DNA from: Streptomyces mayonensis
GTDB taxonomy: Bacteria; Actinomycetota; Actinomycetes; Streptomycetales; Streptomycetaceae
DNA length: 53,657 nt
Direction: 5' to 3'
NCBI RefSeq assembly: GCF_018982965.1
Contig: NZ_JACBYP010000051.1
Span: 1-53,657, forward strand
Notes under the pieces: model-generated
The model's database searches: none
The model's input: the letters and a program-made list of their open reading frames with translations, nothing else
What the model was told of the DNA's origin: nothing
Made by a program: the position numbers and the translations under genes
Part shown: positions 24,907 to 33,197 of the stretch, one piece after another
Layout: every line of letters starts with the position of its first letter
Position numbering within the stretch: position 1 is the first letter of the stretch

Positions 24907-25956
24907 GTGCCCGACACGACCCGCCGCGCAGCCCGCATTCCCGGGAACCGTTACGGCAATCGCCCCACCATGAAGGACGTCGCCGCGCGGGCCGGTGTCG
25001 GGCTCAAGACCGTCTCCCGGGTGGTCAACGGCGAGCCGGGGGTCACCCCGGAGACCGAGCACCGCGTCCAGGAGGCCATCGACGCCCTCGGCTTCCGCCG
25101 CAACGACAGCGCCCGGGTGCTCCGCAAGGGCCGCACCGCCAGTATCGGGCTGGTCCTGGAGGATCTCGCCGACCCGTTCTACGGCCCGCTCAGCCGGGCG
25201 GTGGAAGAGGTGGCCCGCGCGCACGGCGCCCTGCTGATCAACGGGTCCAGCGCCGAGGACCCCGAGCGGGAGCAGGAACTGGTGCTGGCGCTGTGCGCAC
25301 GCCGCGTGGACGGCCTGGTGGTGATTCCCGCCGGGGACGACCACCGGTACCTGGAGCCCGAGCTGAAGGCGGGCGTCGCCACGGTGTTCGTGGACCGTCC
25401 GGCGGGGCAGATCGACGCGGACGTGGTGGTGTCCGACAACTTCGGGGGCGCACGCGACGGTGTGGCGCACCTGATCGCGCACGGGCACCGCAGGATCGGC
25501 TTCATCGGCGACATGCCCCGCATCCACACCGCCGCCGAGCGGTTGCGCGGCTACCGGGCCGCGATGGAGGACGCCGGCACAGCGGTGCAGGACTCCTGGA
25601 TGTCCCTGGGCGTCACCGACCCGGAGCGGGTGCGCCAGGCGGCCGAGAAGATGCTCGCCGATCCGCAGCCGGTCACCGCGATCTTCACCGGCAACAACCG
25701 GGTGACGGTCACCGTGATCCGGGTCCTCGCCGAACACCCGACGGACGTCGCCCTCGTGGGCTTCGACGACATCGAGCTGGCCGACCTGCTCCGGCCCGGT
25801 GTCACCGTGGTCGCCCAGGACGCCGCCGCCCTCGGCCGCACCGCCGCCGAACGCCTCTTCCGGCAGCTCGACGGCACGCTACTCGCCCCGGAGCGCATCG
25901 AACTGCCGACCAGGCTCGTCACCCGGGGCTCGGGCGAGCTGCCCCCGGCGCACTGA
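24907..25956 (+). CDS. LacI/GalR-family transcriptional regulator
   Basis: 349-residue repressor. The helix-turn-helix TMKDVAARAGVGLKTVSRVV begins about 20 residues from the chosen start. The hinge and hexapeptide signature follow, and the periplasmic-binding-like effector domain occupies residues 80-345 (IGLVLEDLADPF, VFVDRP, VALVGFDDIEL). GTG 24907 has AGGACAGGAC upstream; an in-frame ATG at 24838 without a ribosome site would add 23 residues. It probably controls itself and the divergent ROK kinase through the palindrome at 24784-24797. The effector sugar is unknown. Confidence 0.88.
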   Translation: MPDTTRRAARIPGNRYGNRPTMKDVAARAGVGLKTVSRVVNGEPGVTPETEHRVQEAIDALGFRRNDSARVLRKGRTASIGLVLEDLADPFYGPLSRAVEEVARAHGALLINGSSAEDPEREQELVLALCARRVDGLVVIPAGDDHRYLEPELKAGVATVFVDRPAGQIDADVVVSDNFGGARDGVAHLIAHGHRRIGFIGDMPRIHTAAERLRGYRAAMEDAGTAVQDSWMSLGVTDPERVRQAAEKMLADPQPVTAIFTGNNRVTVTVIRVLAEHPTDVALVGFDDIELADLLRPGVTVVAQDAAALGRTAAERLFRQLDGTLLAPERIELPTRLVTRGSGELPPAH

Positions 25957-26106
25957 GCCGGGTCCCGGCGCACCGGAGTACGAGCGGTGCGCCGGGCCGT
26001 ACGGGACGGCGGGCACGACGGCCGCCCGGACAGCGCCCCTCCGTCCGGGCGGCCACCGCACGGACGCCCGCCCACCGCGCCGCACACCCGCCGGGAGGAA
26101 CACACC

Positions 26107-26970
26107 GTGCCGCAACCACTGGACCGTGACCGCGGCCCCGGGCGGCCGCCCGGCGGGGGCCGGACCCTGGAGGCGCTCGGTCTCGCCGGGGTGCCGCGGG
26201 AGGATCCGCTGCTGTACCCGGGCGCATGGCCGCGGGAGTCCGGGCTGCTGGACGGGGACCGGCTGCTGCCGCTGGAGGCGCGGGCACACGACGACGGGGG
26301 CGGCCGGGTCCCGGTGCTGGCCATCGGCTCCAACGCGAGTCCGGGCCAGCTGCGTCACAAGATGGCCGAGTTCGGGGTCGGCTCGCCGGTTCCCATGGTC
26401 AGGTCACGCGTCACCGGCCTCGACATCGGCGTCTCCGCGCACGTGAGCCGCATGGGTTACGTCTCCGCGTCGCCGGTGGCCGCCCCCGGCACCGTACGGG
26501 AGCTGTTCGTCCTGTGGCTCGACGCCGAGCAGCTCGCGGTGGTCGACGCCAGCGAGGGTGTCCCGATGGCGGGCGGCAACTTCGACCGCGCCTGGCTGCC
26601 CGCACCCGACGTACGGGTGGAGCCCGGTGACGGCTCGGTGCTGCGCGGCGCGTACGCGTACGTCAACCGCCACGGTGTCCTGCACGACGGCACCGGCACG
26701 CCCCGGCGGCACCCGGGGGAGCAGCGGCCCCTGATCACCGGGCTGCTGCGCGGGTCGGCCCGGCTGCGGGCGCTGTTCGGGACGACGCCCGAGGAGTTCT
26801 GCGCGCGGGCGCGGGCCGACCGGCGGCTGTGCGACCGGGGGACGCGGCTGTTCGCGGAGGAGGGGCGGGTGGCGCCGTCCGGTCTGGAGCGGTACGTCGG
26901 CCCGGGGCCGGACGATCCCTTCGCGGGCGCCCGGCCGCCGTCGGCGGGGCCTACCGGGCCGACGCCGTGA
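26107..26970 (+). CDS. unrecognised protein with gamma-glutamylcyclotransferase-like glycine motif
   Basis: 287-residue protein I cannot name with confidence. The segment VLAIGSNASPGQLRHKMAEF (about residues 71-90) resembles the YGSN-type loop of gamma-glutamylcyclotransferase/AIG2 folds. The following text (RVTGLDIGVSAHVSRMGYVSA, FVLWLDAEQLAVVDASE) is beta-rich and compatible with that fold. There are no membrane segments or signal peptide. GTG 26107 follows GGGAGGA. Its last 20 bases overlap the 3' end of the convergent aldolase gene. Confidence 0.6.
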   Translation: MPQPLDRDRGPGRPPGGGRTLEALGLAGVPREDPLLYPGAWPRESGLLDGDRLLPLEARAHDDGGGRVPVLAIGSNASPGQLRHKMAEFGVGSPVPMVRSRVTGLDIGVSAHVSRMGYVSASPVAAPGTVRELFVLWLDAEQLAVVDASEGVPMAGGNFDRAWLPAPDVRVEPGDGSVLRGAYAYVNRHGVLHDGTGTPRRHPGEQRPLITGLLRGSARLRALFGTTPEEFCARARADRRLCDRGTRLFAEEGRVAPSGLERYVGPGPDDPFAGARPPSAGPTGPTP

Positions 26971-28249
26971 GGTCGCCGCGGCGCGGCGCGGAGAAGCCCT
27001 CGAGGTCGGCGCGGGTCAGGCCGGTCAGCCGGGCGACCTCTCCGATGCCGAGGGCGCCGCAGTCCAGGCCGCGCAGCAGGTAGCCGCCGAGGGCCTTGGC
27101 GGTGGCGGGCTCGTCCATGACGTCGCCGCCGGTGCGGTTCGCGTACCGCGCGAGTCGGGCGGCCGCCTGTTCGAAGCCCTCGCGGTAGAAGGCGAACACG
27201 GCCGCGTACCGGGTGGGCAGGTGGCCCGGGTGCATGTCCCAGCCCTGGTAGTAGGCGCGGGCGAGGGCGCGGCGGGTGAGTCCGTAGTGCAGTCGCCACG
27301 CGTCGTGGACCTTCTCGGTCGTACCGACCGGCAGGACGTTGGTGGAGCCGTCCGAGACCCGTACGCCGGTGCCGGCGGCGGCGACCTGCATGACCGCCTT
27401 GGCGTGGTCGGCGGCCGGGTGGTCGCTGGCCTGGTGGGCGGCGGAGACGCCGAGGCAGGCGCTGTAGTCGAAGGTGCCGTAGTGCAGGCCGGTGGCGCGG
27501 CCCTCGGCGGCCTGGATCATGCGGGCGACGGTGGCGGTGCCGTCGGTGGCGAGGATCGACTGGCTGGTCTCGATCTGGATCTCGAACCCGATCCGGCCGG
27601 CTTCCAGACCGCGCGCCTTCTCGAACGCCTCCAGGATCCGCACCATGGCGGTGACCTGCTCGGGGTACGTCACCTTCGGCAGGGTGAGGACGAGCCCGCC
27701 GGGCAGGCCGCCGGCCTCCATCAGGCCGCTGAGGTAGATGTCGAGCGTGCGGATGCCCCGGGCGCGTACCGGAGCCTCCATGCACTTCATGCGGATGCCC
27801 GTGCAGGGGGCCGCGGTGCCCCGCTCGTACGCCTCGGCGGTCAGCCGGGCCGCGCGGGCGGCGGCCTCGTCCTCCTCGGCGTCGGTGCGGCCCCCGTAGC
27901 CGTCCTCGAAGTCGATGCGCAGGTCCTCAACCGGTTCGCGCTCCAGCTTGGCGCGCACCCGGGCGTACACGGACTCGGCGAGGTCGTCGGTGAGCCCGAG
28001 GACGGCGGCGAAGGAGGCGGCGTCCGGGGCGTGTTCGTCGAGGGCCGCGAGGGCGCGGTCGCCCCAGGAACGGACGGTGCCGGCGGCGAGGACGTCGGCG
28101 GGGACGTAGACGGTGTGAACGGGCTGACGGGTGCCGGGGTCTCCGGGGTAGCGGCGCTCCAGCTCCGCGTCGACCGGTGCGAGGGAGGCGCTGATCTCCT
28201 CACCGACGGCACTCGCGAGGCTCGTCGCCACCTTCTCCTGCTGACCCAT
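26951..28249 (-). CDS. HpcH/HpaI aldolase-citrate lyase family protein
   Basis: 432-residue TIM-barrel protein of the HpcH/HpaI-CitE superfamily, longer than the typical 260-300 residues. A metal/pyruvate-site candidate is Glu in FEIQIETSQSI. Supporting blocks are LRIDFEDGYG, GIRMKCMEAP, LTLPKV and HYGTFDYSACLGV. ATG 28249 has AGGAGGG at good spacing. The substrate is unknown; retro-aldol or CoA-ester lyase chemistry is expected. An inverted repeat TTCCG-N5-CGGAA lies 25-39 bases upstream and may control it. Confidence 0.82.
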   Translation of the reverse strand: MGQQEKVATSLASAVGEEISASLAPVDAELERRYPGDPGTRQPVHTVYVPADVLAAGTVRSWGDRALAALDEHAPDAASFAAVLGLTDDLAESVYARVRAKLEREPVEDLRIDFEDGYGGRTDAEEDEAAARAARLTAEAYERGTAAPCTGIRMKCMEAPVRARGIRTLDIYLSGLMEAGGLPGGLVLTLPKVTYPEQVTAMVRILEAFEKARGLEAGRIGFEIQIETSQSILATDGTATVARMIQAAEGRATGLHYGTFDYSACLGVSAAHQASDHPAADHAKAVMQVAAAGTGVRVSDGSTNVLPVGTTEKVHDAWRLHYGLTRRALARAYYQGWDMHPGHLPTRYAAVFAFYREGFEQAAARLARYANRTGGDVMDEPATAKALGGYLLRGLDCGALGIGEVARLTGLTRADLEGFSAPRRGDLTASAR

Positions 28250-28273
28250 CCCAGACCCTCCTGATATCCACTT

Positions 28274-28288
28274 TTCCGCTTACCGGAA
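28274..28288. promoter_or_regulatory. perfect inverted repeat TTCCG-N5-CGGAA upstream of the aldolase gene
   Basis: TTCCGcttacCGGAA sits in an AT-richer promoter stretch 25 bases before the aldolase start. Size and symmetry suit a dimeric repressor. No regulator gene is adjacent on that side, so the controlling protein is probably encoded elsewhere. Confidence 0.5.
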
Positions 28289-28356
28289 TCATTTATCCGT
28301 AGAGCGAAGCTATCTGGCGACCCTTCACCGGTCAACACCACCCTGCGCGTACGCCG

Positions 28357-28393
28357 AGGCCCCCGCGGCGTCCGGGGACGGTCGCGGGGGCCT
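28357..28393 (-). terminator. terminator hairpin after etfA
   Basis: AGGCCCCCGCG (28357-28367) pairs perfectly with CGCGGGGGCCT (28383-28393), an 11-bp stem with a 15-base loop. It lies 36 bases beyond the etfA stop, in the direction of etfBA transcription. No U-run. Confidence 0.7.
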
Positions 28394-28428
28394 GGGTACG
28401 GGTCTCCGGCCGGGGCCGGTCCGGAGGT

Positions 28429-29391
28429 TCAGCCCTTGCGGGTCTTGACCTCCTCGGTCAGCTGGGGGACGACGTCGAAGAGGTCGCCGACGATGCCGTA
28501 GTCGACCAGTTCGAAGATCGGGGCCTCGGCGTCCTTGTTGATCGCCACGATCGTCTTCGAGGTCTGCATGCCCGCGCGGTGCTGGATCGCACCGGAGATG
28601 CCGGAGGCGATGTACAGCTGCGGGGAGACGGACTTGCCGGTCTGGCCGACCTGGTTGGTGTGCGGGTACCAGCCCGCGTCCACCGCGGCACGCGAGGCAC
28701 CGACCGCCGCACCGAGCGAGTCGGCCAGCGCCTCGATGATCGCGAAGTTCTCCGCGCCGTTGACACCGCGGCCGCCGGAGACGACGATCGCGGCCTCGGT
28801 CAGCTCCGGACGGCCGGTCGACTCGCGCGGCGTGCGCGCGGTGACCTTCGTGCCGGTCGCGGCGGCGGAGAAGGTGACCGACAGGGCCTCGGCCGCACCG
28901 GCGGCCGGGGCGGCCTCCACGGCGGCGCTGTTGGGCTTGACCGTGATGACCGGGGTGCCCTTGGAGACGCGGGACCTGGTGGTGAAGGCGGCGGCGAACA
29001 CCGACTGCGTGGCCACCGGACCCTCGTCACCGGCCTCCAGGTCGATGGCGTCGGTGATGATGCCGGAGCCGAGCCGCAGGGCGAGACGGGCGGCGATCTC
29101 CTTGCCCTCCGCGGAGGAGGGGACGAGCACGGCGGCCGGGGAGACCGCCTCGACGGCGGCCTGGAGGGCGTCGACCTTCGGCACGACCAGGTAGTCGGCG
29201 TACTCGGCGGCCTCGTGGGTGAGGACCTTCACCGCGCCGTGCTCGGCGAGGGCGGCGGCGGTGTCACCGGCACCGGCGCCCAGCGCGACGGCGACGGGCT
29301 CGCCGACCCTGCGGGCCAGCGTCAGCAGCTCCAGGGTCGGCTTGCGGACGGCACCGTCCACGTGGTCGACGTAGACGAGAACTTCAGCCAT
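28429..29391 (-). CDS. etfA: electron transfer flavoprotein alpha subunit
   Basis: 320-residue EtfA/FixB. The C-terminal FAD-binding domain shows VVSGGRGVNGAENF, VGQTGKSVSP, LYIASGISGAIQH and VAINKDAEAPIF in the usual order. With EtfB it carries electrons from acyl-CoA and related dehydrogenases to ETF-quinone oxidoreductase. It lies 83 bases downstream of etfB on the same strand, so they form one operon, and a strong hairpin follows it. ATG 29391 begins MAEVLVYVDH, typical for the family. Confidence 0.96.
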   Translation of the reverse strand: MAEVLVYVDHVDGAVRKPTLELLTLARRVGEPVAVALGAGAGDTAAALAEHGAVKVLTHEAAEYADYLVVPKVDALQAAVEAVSPAAVLVPSSAEGKEIAARLALRLGSGIITDAIDLEAGDEGPVATQSVFAAAFTTRSRVSKGTPVITVKPNSAAVEAAPAAGAAEALSVTFSAAATGTKVTARTPRESTGRPELTEAAIVVSGGRGVNGAENFAIIEALADSLGAAVGASRAAVDAGWYPHTNQVGQTGKSVSPQLYIASGISGAIQHRAGMQTSKTIVAINKDAEAPIFELVDYGIVGDLFDVVPQLTEEVKTRKG

Positions 29392-29474
29392 GGGACTTCT
29401 TCTCTCCTGCTTGCGAAAGATGAGGGGCGGTAGGGGCGGCGGGGCCTCGGACGAACTTCTGGCCCGCGAGGCTG

Positions 29475-30263
29475 TTACACGAACTTGCGCTCCGCGAGGA
29501 AGGCGGCGAGCTGCTTGCCGCCCTCGCCCTCGTCCTTGACGATCGTGCCCGCGGTGCGCGCGGGACGCTCCGCCGCCGAGTCGACCGCGGTCCAGGCGTT
29601 CTCCAGGCCGACCTCGTCCTCGTCGATCTCCAGGTCGGACAGGTCCCAGGACTCGACCGGCTTCTTCTTGGCCGCCATGATGCCCTTGAAGGAGGGGTAA
29701 CGCGCCTCGCCCGACTGGTCGGTGACCGACACGACCGCGGGCAGGGAGGCCTCCAGCTGCTCGGTGGCGGAGTCGCCGTCACGGCGGCCCCTGACCGTGC
29801 CGCCCTCGACGGAGACCTCGGACAGCAGCGTCACCTGCGGCACGCCCAGGCGCTCGGCGAGCAGCGCGGGGACGACGCCCATGGTGCCGTCGGTGGAGGC
29901 CATGCCGGAGACGACCAGGTCGTAACCGGCCTTCTCGACCGCCTTGGCCAGCACCAGCGAGGTGCCGATCGCATCGGTGCCGTGCAGGTCGTCGTCCTCG
30001 ACGTGGATCGCCTTGTCCGCGCCCATGGACAGCGCCTTGCGCAGGGCGTCCTTCGCGTCCTCGGGGCCCACCGTCAGGACGGTGATCTCCACGTCGTCGT
30101 CCGAATTCTCCGAGATCTGCAGCGCCTGCTCGACCGCGTACTCGTCCAGCTCGGAGAGCAGACCGTCCACGTCGTCCCGGTCGACGGTCAGGTCATCGGC
30201 GAAGTGCCGGTCGCCAGTGGCGTCGGGCACGTACTTCACAGTGACAACGATCCTCAAGCTCAC
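29475..30263 (-). CDS. etfB: electron transfer flavoprotein beta subunit
   Basis: 262-residue EtfB/FixA, the AMP-binding subunit. Diagnostic features are the N-terminal IVVTVKYVPD, the central DEYAVEQALQ and VLTVGPEDAKDALRKALSMGADKAIHV, and the ETF beta signature around VSGMASTDGTMGVVPALLAERL. GTG 30263 follows TAGGAGAG at good spacing. It is the first gene of etfBA. A 21-bp inverted repeat 31-51 bases upstream overlaps a possible -10 (TATGCT on the minus strand). Confidence 0.96.
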   Translation of the reverse strand: MSLRIVVTVKYVPDATGDRHFADDLTVDRDDVDGLLSELDEYAVEQALQISENSDDDVEITVLTVGPEDAKDALRKALSMGADKAIHVEDDDLHGTDAIGTSLVLAKAVEKAGYDLVVSGMASTDGTMGVVPALLAERLGVPQVTLLSEVSVEGGTVRGRRDGDSATEQLEASLPAVVSVTDQSGEARYPSFKGIMAAKKKPVESWDLSDLEIDEDEVGLENAWTAVDSAAERPARTAGTIVKDEGEGGKQLAAFLAERKFV

Positions 30264-30293
30264 GCCGGCTCTCCTACTGCGTCGACATTTCAG

Positions 30294-30314
30294 TGCTGCC
30301 TCTTGCAGGCAGCA
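30294..30314. promoter_or_regulatory. perfect inverted repeat at the etfBA promoter
   Basis: TGCTGCCT-cttgc-AGGCAGCA has 8-bp arms and a 5-base centre. On the minus strand the outer arm overlaps TATGCT (30311-30316), a good -10 hexamer, so a protein bound here would cover the promoter. It could also fold as a leader hairpin. No -35 consensus is seen. Confidence 0.5.
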
Positions 30315-30482
30315 TAGGCGCCCCAAGCGGCCGATCCCGGGCGGGGCGACCTGCGTTCCACCCGCGATATTACTCGCCAGTACATCCAGTTCCTGCCCGC
30401 TGAGCAAGCGCTTTGAACTGTGACCTTCGCAACGCAGCGTAACCGGAACTCGACGCCCCCGCAGCGGCGGCCCCGGAGCCGG

Positions 30483-30992
30483 TCAGTCCCGCAGGCTCCG
30501 GTAACGGCCCTGGTGATAGAGGAGCGGGCTGCCGATCCCCGCGGAGTCGCCGGCGAGCACCTGGGCCACCACGATGCGGTGGTCCCCCGCGGGCACCCGG
30601 CCGACGACGCGGCAGACCAGCCACGCGAGGACGCCTTCGAGGACGGGCACCCCCTGCGGTCCCTCGCGCCACGCGGTGGGCGCGGCGAAGCGGTCGGCGC
30701 CGCTGCGGGCGAAGGTGGCCGCCAGCTCCTCCTGGTGCTCGCCGAGCAGATGGACTCCGACGTACTCGGCCGAGGACACCGCGGGCCAGCTGGAGGACCC
30801 GGTGCCGATGCCGAAGGAGAGCAGTGGCGGACTGGCCGAGACGGAGGCCAGTGACGTGGCCGTGAAGCCGGCCGGACCGCCGGCGCCGCACGCGGTGATG
30901 ACGGCGACTCCCGCGGCGTGCCGCCGGAAGACGGACCGCAGCAGGTCGCCGGTGGCGCTCCGGGAGGCGGCGAGGTCGGGCGTGGCCGTCAT
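30483..30992 (-). CDS. flavin reductase-like (FMN-binding) protein
   Basis: 169-residue flavin reductase-domain protein. Residues 15-165 match the split-barrel flavoreductase fold: FRRHAAGVAVITA, GFTATSLASVSASPPLLSF, a Ser-rich loop (GTGSSSW), and a C-terminal GDHRIVVAQVL. Such proteins supply reduced FMN/FAD to two-component monooxygenases. No monooxygenase partner is present here, so it is an orphan component. ATG 30992 follows AGGAGG at a spacing of about 12. Confidence 0.85.
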   Translation of the reverse strand: MTATPDLAASRSATGDLLRSVFRRHAAGVAVITACGAGGPAGFTATSLASVSASPPLLSFGIGTGSSSWPAVSSAEYVGVHLLGEHQEELAATFARSGADRFAAPTAWREGPQGVPVLEGVLAWLVCRVVGRVPAGDHRIVVAQVLAGDSAGIGSPLLYHQGRYRSLRD

Positions 30993-31209
30993 ACGGGGGA
31001 TGTCCTCCTGTGTCGCGGTCGGGCCCGCAACGGCATGCGGGGCGCGGGGTGCGCAGGGGCGGGCCCGCGGCGCGGTGCGCGCATGCCGGAAGTGGCACCT
31101 CCGGCGCCTTCGGTCCAGCACCTCGGGTCCGGCGCTTTCGGTCCTCCAGTCAAAGGCCTGCACGGCCGCGGAAGCTGTGGAAGGCGCCTCATCCCCGGCG
31201 TGGCGCTGA

Positions 31210-31557
31210 TCACACCGCCTCGCCCAGCGCGGCGATCACGTCCGCCTTGCGCGGCGGACCCACAGCACGCCGTACGACGCGGCCCGCAGCGTCGAGCACG
31301 AACACCGTCGGGGTCTTCAGCACGTCGAGGGCGCGCACGAGTTCCAGACGGGCCTCGGCATCGATCTCGACGTGGGCGACACCGGGGACCATGCCGGCCA
31401 CCTCGCCCAGGACCGCCCGGGTGGCCCGGCAGGGGGCGCAGAAGGCGCTGGAGAACTGGACGAGCGTCGCCCGGGCACCCAGTGCCGCGCCGAGATCGGC
31501 CGCGCCGAGCCGTGTGCCGGTGCCCCCCGGCGGCCTGCCGTCACCCTGCCCGCGCAC
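31210..31557 (-). CDS. thioredoxin-family protein (CAPC active site)
   Basis: 115-residue thioredoxin fold with active site FCAPC at about residues 40-44. The cis-proline loop is TPTVFV and the C-terminal helix KADVIAALGEAV. The CAPC tetrad differs from the CGPC of canonical thioredoxin and is seen in a set of small actinobacterial thioredoxin-like proteins. GTG 31557 follows GGGAGG at 7 bases, so the start is well supported. No membrane anchor is encoded upstream in any frame, so it should be cytosolic. Confidence 0.85.
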   Translation of the reverse strand: MRGQGDGRPPGGTGTRLGAADLGAALGARATLVQFSSAFCAPCRATRAVLGEVAGMVPGVAHVEIDAEARLELVRALDVLKTPTVFVLDAAGRVVRRAVGPPRKADVIAALGEAV

Positions 31558-31877
31558 CGGCGCGCCTCCCGCTTCCGCCGCAACCGCGGCACTCGTTCAC
31601 TCGCCTACTCGCCGGGCCTGCGTGCACCGCACGCCGTCGGAGGTCGGTCGTCCACAGGTGCAGCGTCCGCGCGGGACCGGAGATTCCCGTCCGGCCGACG
31701 TTTTTCGGCCGCACAACCGCCGGGCGAGTGATGAGGATCTCGCCGCGGACGGGCACCAAGGCTGGTACACCGGCCGTTCTTGGGGCACGATCTGCGACAA
31801 GCCGTAAACCTACGGCTGCGTAACTTTCGACTGGGAGCCTCCCTTCCCAGGCTGACAAGGAAGGGTCCGACCCGCCC
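31558..31877. other. gene-free divergent promoter region of thioredoxin and plsC genes
   Basis: 320 bases between divergent genes. No convincing reading frame. Its plsC-proximal end holds a perfect palindrome GCCGTA-aacc-TACGGC (31801-31816), an overlapping dyad TACG-gctg-CGTA (31811-31822), and a small stem CTGGGA...TCCCAG (31831-31850). Confidence 0.6.
31801..31822. promoter_or_regulatory. overlapping dyads upstream of plsC
   Basis: GCCGTAaaccTACGGC (31801-31816) is a perfect 6-bp-arm palindrome. TACGgctgCGTA (31811-31822) shares its right half. Two overlapping palindromes 56-77 bases before the acyltransferase start resemble a TetR-type operator cluster. No regulator gene is next to it. 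Confidence 0.45.
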
Positions 31878-32606
31878 ATGGCAGAACTCGTCTACCGTCC
31901 GGTCATCGGTCTCGCCCGCACCATGTTCAAGGTGTGGGACCTCAAGATCGACTGCCGTGGGTCGGAGCACATCCCGCGCGAGGGCGGCGCCGTGCTGGTG
32001 AGCAACCACATCAGCTACCTGGACTTCATCTTCGACGGCCTGGCGGCCCTGCCGCAGAAGCGGCTGGTGCGCTTCATGGCGAAGGAGTCGGTCTTCCGGC
32101 ACCGGATCTCGGGGCCGCTGATGCGCGGCATGAAGCACATCCCGGTGGACCGCAAACAGGGCGAGGCGGCCTATGCGCACGCCCTGGACTCGCTGAAGTC
32201 CGGTGAGATCGTCGGGGTCTTCCCGGAGGCGACCATCTCGGAGTCCTTCACGCTGAAGAGCTTCAAGTCGGGCGCGGCGCGACTCGCCCAGGAGGCGGGC
32301 GTGCCGCTGGTGCCGGTGGCACTGTGGGGCACGCAGCGCCTGTGGACCAAGGGTCACCCGCGCAACTTCAAGCGCAGCCACACGCCGGTCACCATCCGGG
32401 TCGGCGAGGCCGTCGAGGCCTCCCGCGAGCAGTACGCCGGTGCCATCACCCGCCGGCTGCGCGAGCGGGTGCAGGAACTGCTGGAGGCGGCGCAGCGCGC
32501 GTATCCGGTACGCCCGAAGGGAGCCGACGACACGTGGTGGATGCCGGCCCACCTCGGCGGCACGGCCCCGACGCCGGAACAGGTGCGGGCGGCCCAGGCG
32601 CACTGA
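31878..32606 (+). CDS. plsC: 1-acyl-sn-glycerol-3-phosphate acyltransferase
   Basis: 242-residue PlsC-type acyltransferase of phospholipid synthesis, making phosphatidate from lysophosphatidate. Motif I NHISYLD (the NHX4D catalytic pair) lies near residues 43-49. The substrate-binding block VFPEATIS and the LVPVALWG strand follow. It is peripheral to the inner membrane, with one amphipathic N-terminal helix. ATG 31878 is preceded by AAGGAAGGG. The C-terminal 40 residues (TWWMPAHLGG) are typical of the Streptomyces group. It is convergent with the transglutaminase-like gene, leaving a 10-base gap. Confidence 0.92.
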   Translation: MAELVYRPVIGLARTMFKVWDLKIDCRGSEHIPREGGAVLVSNHISYLDFIFDGLAALPQKRLVRFMAKESVFRHRISGPLMRGMKHIPVDRKQGEAAYAHALDSLKSGEIVGVFPEATISESFTLKSFKSGAARLAQEAGVPLVPVALWGTQRLWTKGHPRNFKRSHTPVTIRVGEAVEASREQYAGAITRRLRERVQELLEAAQRAYPVRPKGADDTWWMPAHLGGTAPTPEQVRAAQAH

Positions 32607-32616
32607 GCCGGACACG

Positions 32617-33189
32617 TCAGAGCGCGACCGGGAGGGTCTCCCACAGCCGGGGCCGGTCGGCGGCCGCCTTGAGGGCGTCCAGCACGGCCGGATGCGGCGC
32701 CGCGTACAGGTCCGGACAGTCCGCCTCGCCCGCCCCGGGGTCCGGCGTGAAGGCGAGCCGCTCCCGCCCCAGGGAGAACCGGGCGTTCACGCCGGGCTTG
32801 TTGCCCCGCGGATCCTGCCGGTGCCACGCGCCGCCGAACCGTACGGCCACGAGCCCGTGCACCACGTCGAACCGCTGGTAGCACAGCGCGGTGGGAATGT
32901 CCTCGGCCCGCAGCAGCGCGGCCAGCGCGTGGGCCTTGGCGTAGCAGATCCCCGTGCGCTGCCGAAGGACGTCGGAGGCCCGCCAGGTGACCCGCGGGTC
33001 ACCGGAGTCCTGCGAGTGCGGGATGGTGTCGCGCACGAAGTCGAAGGCCAGCCTCGCATAGGCATACGAGTCCTCCGCCTCCTGCGCGAGCCGGCCGGCC
33101 ACCTCCCGCACGTAGGGGTGGTGGTGGTCGATGACCTCGTCGGCGGCCAGGTAGGCGGACAGGTCGGGGTCTTTCTGGATCAGCTCCAT
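32617..33189 (-). CDS. transglutaminase-like (cysteine protease fold) protein
   Basis: 190-residue transglutaminase-core protein. The catalytic Cys is in RTGICYAKAHALAALLRA, the His in DVVHGLVAVRF and the Asp in WHRQDPRGN, in the expected Cys-His-Asp order. No signal peptide, so cytosolic. Function unknown; family members include peptidases and amidases. The chosen ATG 33189 lies 8 bases after a TATGCT hexamer in a strong promoter and has no ribosome site. An in-frame ATG at 33216 would lie inside the promoter spacer. Confidence 0.85.
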   Translation of the reverse strand: MELIQKDPDLSAYLAADEVIDHHHPYVREVAGRLAQEAEDSYAYARLAFDFVRDTIPHSQDSGDPRVTWRASDVLRQRTGICYAKAHALAALLRAEDIPTALCYQRFDVVHGLVAVRFGGAWHRQDPRGNKPGVNARFSLGRERLAFTPDPGAGEADCPDLYAAPHPAVLDALKAAADRPRLWETLPVAL

Positions 33190-33197
33190 GCCCGCAG

